From JAJKIP01 sp040509055 (lineage in GTDB: Bacteria > Bacteroidota > Bacteroidia > Chitinophagales > Chitinophagaceae): DNA of 15,299 bases. The notes beneath the pieces are model-generated. The model did no database searches. It had not been told where the DNA came from and saw only the letters and a program-made list of their open reading frames with translations. Positions within the stretch are counted from its first letter, which is position 1. Every line of letters starts with the position of its first letter. Made by a program: the position numbers and the translations under genes. The DNA is taken from the NCBI GenBank assembly GCA_040509055.1, contig JBEVLT010000057.1:1-15299 (forward strand), in the 5' to 3' direction. Below are positions 14,139 to 15,299 of the stretch, in pieces.

Positions 14139-15299
14139 GTGCCTGATAAGATCCAGTTACTGCCCGATAATATTGCCAACCAGATAGCGGCCGGCGAAGT
14201 GATCCAGCGGCCGGCCAGCGCCGTGAAGGAGTTGCTGGAAAATGCGGTCGATGCCGGGGCTACCGAGATCCGCCTGGTGCTGGCCGACGCCGGCAAATCG
14301 CTGCTGCAGGTGATCGACAACGGGAGCGGCATGAGCGAGACCGATGCCCGCCTGTGCTTTGAGCGCCATGCCACATCGAAGATCAAAAGCATCGACGACC
14401 TGTTTCATATCCGCACCATGGGTTTCCGGGGCGAAGCGCTGGCTTCCATTGCCGCTGTGGCACAGGTGGAGCTGCGCACCAAAAAAGCCACCGAAGAGAC
14501 CGGCACCTGCATCGAAATAGAGAACAGTGCAGTGATCCGCCAGGAACCGGTAGCCACGCCTGGCGGCACCAGCATTGCCATGAAAAACCTGTTTTTCAAC
14601 GTGCCGGCCCGCCGGAATTTTCTGAAAAGCAATGCGGCCGAAATGCGGCATATCGTGGACGAGTTCACCCGCGTGGCGCTGGCTTTTCCTCCCGTGTTTT
14701 TTTCGCTGACCAGCAACGGGCAGCAGCTGTTTCACCTGGAAGCGGGCAGCCTGAAGCAGCGCATCCTGCAGTTACTGGGTAATAATTATGCCGCCAAACT
14801 GGTGACGGTGAAGGAAGAGACCGACTACATGAACATCCATGGTTTTGTGGGCAAGCCGGAAACGGCCAAGAAGACGCGGGGCGACCAGTATTTCTTCGTC
14901 AACAACCGGTTTATCAAAAGCGCCTACCTGAACCATGCGGTGATGAACGCCTACCAGGAAATGATCCCGGCAGACAGCTTCCCGCTATACGTACTGTTTA
15001 TCGACCTGGACCCTACCCAGATCGATGTGAACGTGCACCCGACCAAGCAGGAAATAAAATTCGAGGACGAAAAGATCGTATACGCCTTTGTACAGGCCGC
15101 CATCAAGCATGCGCTGGCCCAGTTCAGCATAATGCCGGCGCTCGACTTCGACCTGGATGCTTCTATCCAGCAGCTGCCTTCCATCCAGCAGCCGTTTACA
15201 GAAGAGAAAAAATCAGCCGCTGCAGCAGGCTCCATCTTCAAAGGTTTTACCCAGCAGCACCAGGCGCATTTTATCGAGAAAAGCGAGCTGAAGAACTGG
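14139..15299 (+). CDS. mutL: DNA mismatch repair protein MutL (3' truncated by window)
   Basis: The first 387 codons of MutL, which couples MutS mismatch recognition to strand incision and removal. The GHKL ATPase is complete: KELLENAVDAGA (E31, N35), VIDNGSGMS (D60), RHATSKI (77-82), TMGFRGEALASIAAV (93-107) and NVPARRNFL (154-162). The second domain carries QYFFVNNRFIKS (250-261) and DVNVHPTKQEIKF (296-308). From about 335 the Gln/Ser-rich linker begins; the C-terminal dimerisation/endonuclease domain lies beyond the window. The GTG at 14139 starts PDKIQLLPDNIANQIAAGEV, the conserved N-terminus, and no ATG is available upstream in frame. It is divergent from the lipoprotein gene. Confidence 0.95.
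   Translation, partial: MPDKIQLLPDNIANQIAAGEVIQRPASAVKELLENAVDAGATEIRLVLADAGKSLLQVIDNGSGMSETDARLCFERHATSKIKSIDDLFHIRTMGFRGEALASIAAVAQVELRTKKATEETGTCIEIENSAVIRQEPVATPGGTSIAMKNLFFNVPARRNFLKSNAAEMRHIVDEFTRVALAFPPVFFSLTSNGQQLFHLEAGSLKQRILQLLGNNYAAKLVTVKEETDYMNIHGFVGKPETAKKTRGDQYFFVNNRFIKSAYLNHAVMNAYQEMIPADSFPLYVLFIDLDPTQIDVNVHPTKQEIKFEDEKIVYAFVQAAIKHALAQFSIMPALDFDLDASIQQLPSIQQPFTEEKKSAAAAGSIFKGFTQQHQAHFIEKSELKNW

Overview
The window looks like a chromosomal housekeeping stretch from a member of the Bacteroidota, most likely Chitinophagales/Chitinophagaceae. The supporting signs are promoters of the Bacteroidota type (TTTG, about 20 nt, then TAnnTTTG), a near absence of Shine-Dalgarno sequences, a Bacteroidota-type Rne/Rng protein, a tiny AURKAIP1/COX24-type (bS22-like) ribosomal protein, a GH3-serine hydrolase fusion, and AT-rich heptamer-like repeats between genes. 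No insertion sequence, phage gene, CRISPR array, tRNA or rRNA was seen.

Layout from left to right. The tail of an unidentified gene ends at 76. Next comes a promoter and a membrane-anchored TPR protein (152-1003), then a 31-residue very basic ribosomal-type microprotein (1064-1159), a long AT-rich inverted repeat (1159-1277) and ribonuclease G/E (1433-2989). A strong bidirectional terminator (3044-3075) separates this from a minus-strand membrane zinc metallopeptidase of the YugP type (3100-3792). The 445-bp divergent region that follows carries a candidate promoter and an orphan terminator, which may mark a small RNA or an attenuator. radA (4238-5620) and comF (5658-6356) follow as a likely pair. 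An exported glutathione peroxidase (6515-7033) has its own promoter and terminator. DNA polymerase III delta prime (7116-8345) and a RicT/PSP1 protein (8614-9960) come next, with a terminator at 10009-10038.

On the right, about 340 bp of apparently gene-poor DNA is followed by two minus-strand genes: a large exported GH3 beta-N-acetylhexosaminidase fused to a class C beta-lactamase-like serine hydrolase (10380-13259), and upstream of it a small lipoprotein of unknown function (13342-13968). Divergent from these, mutL starts at a GTG at 14139 and runs off the window.

Two themes recur: DNA repair, recombination and replication (radA, comF, holB, mutL), and RNA metabolism/translation (rng, the bS22-like protein, ricT). 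No obviously new multi-gene system is visible. The most useful second looks are the microprotein, the repeat downstream of it, the possible small RNA upstream of radA, and the RicT tail. Several gene starts were chosen downstream of the longest reading frame because a promoter, a terminator or family conservation argues for it.
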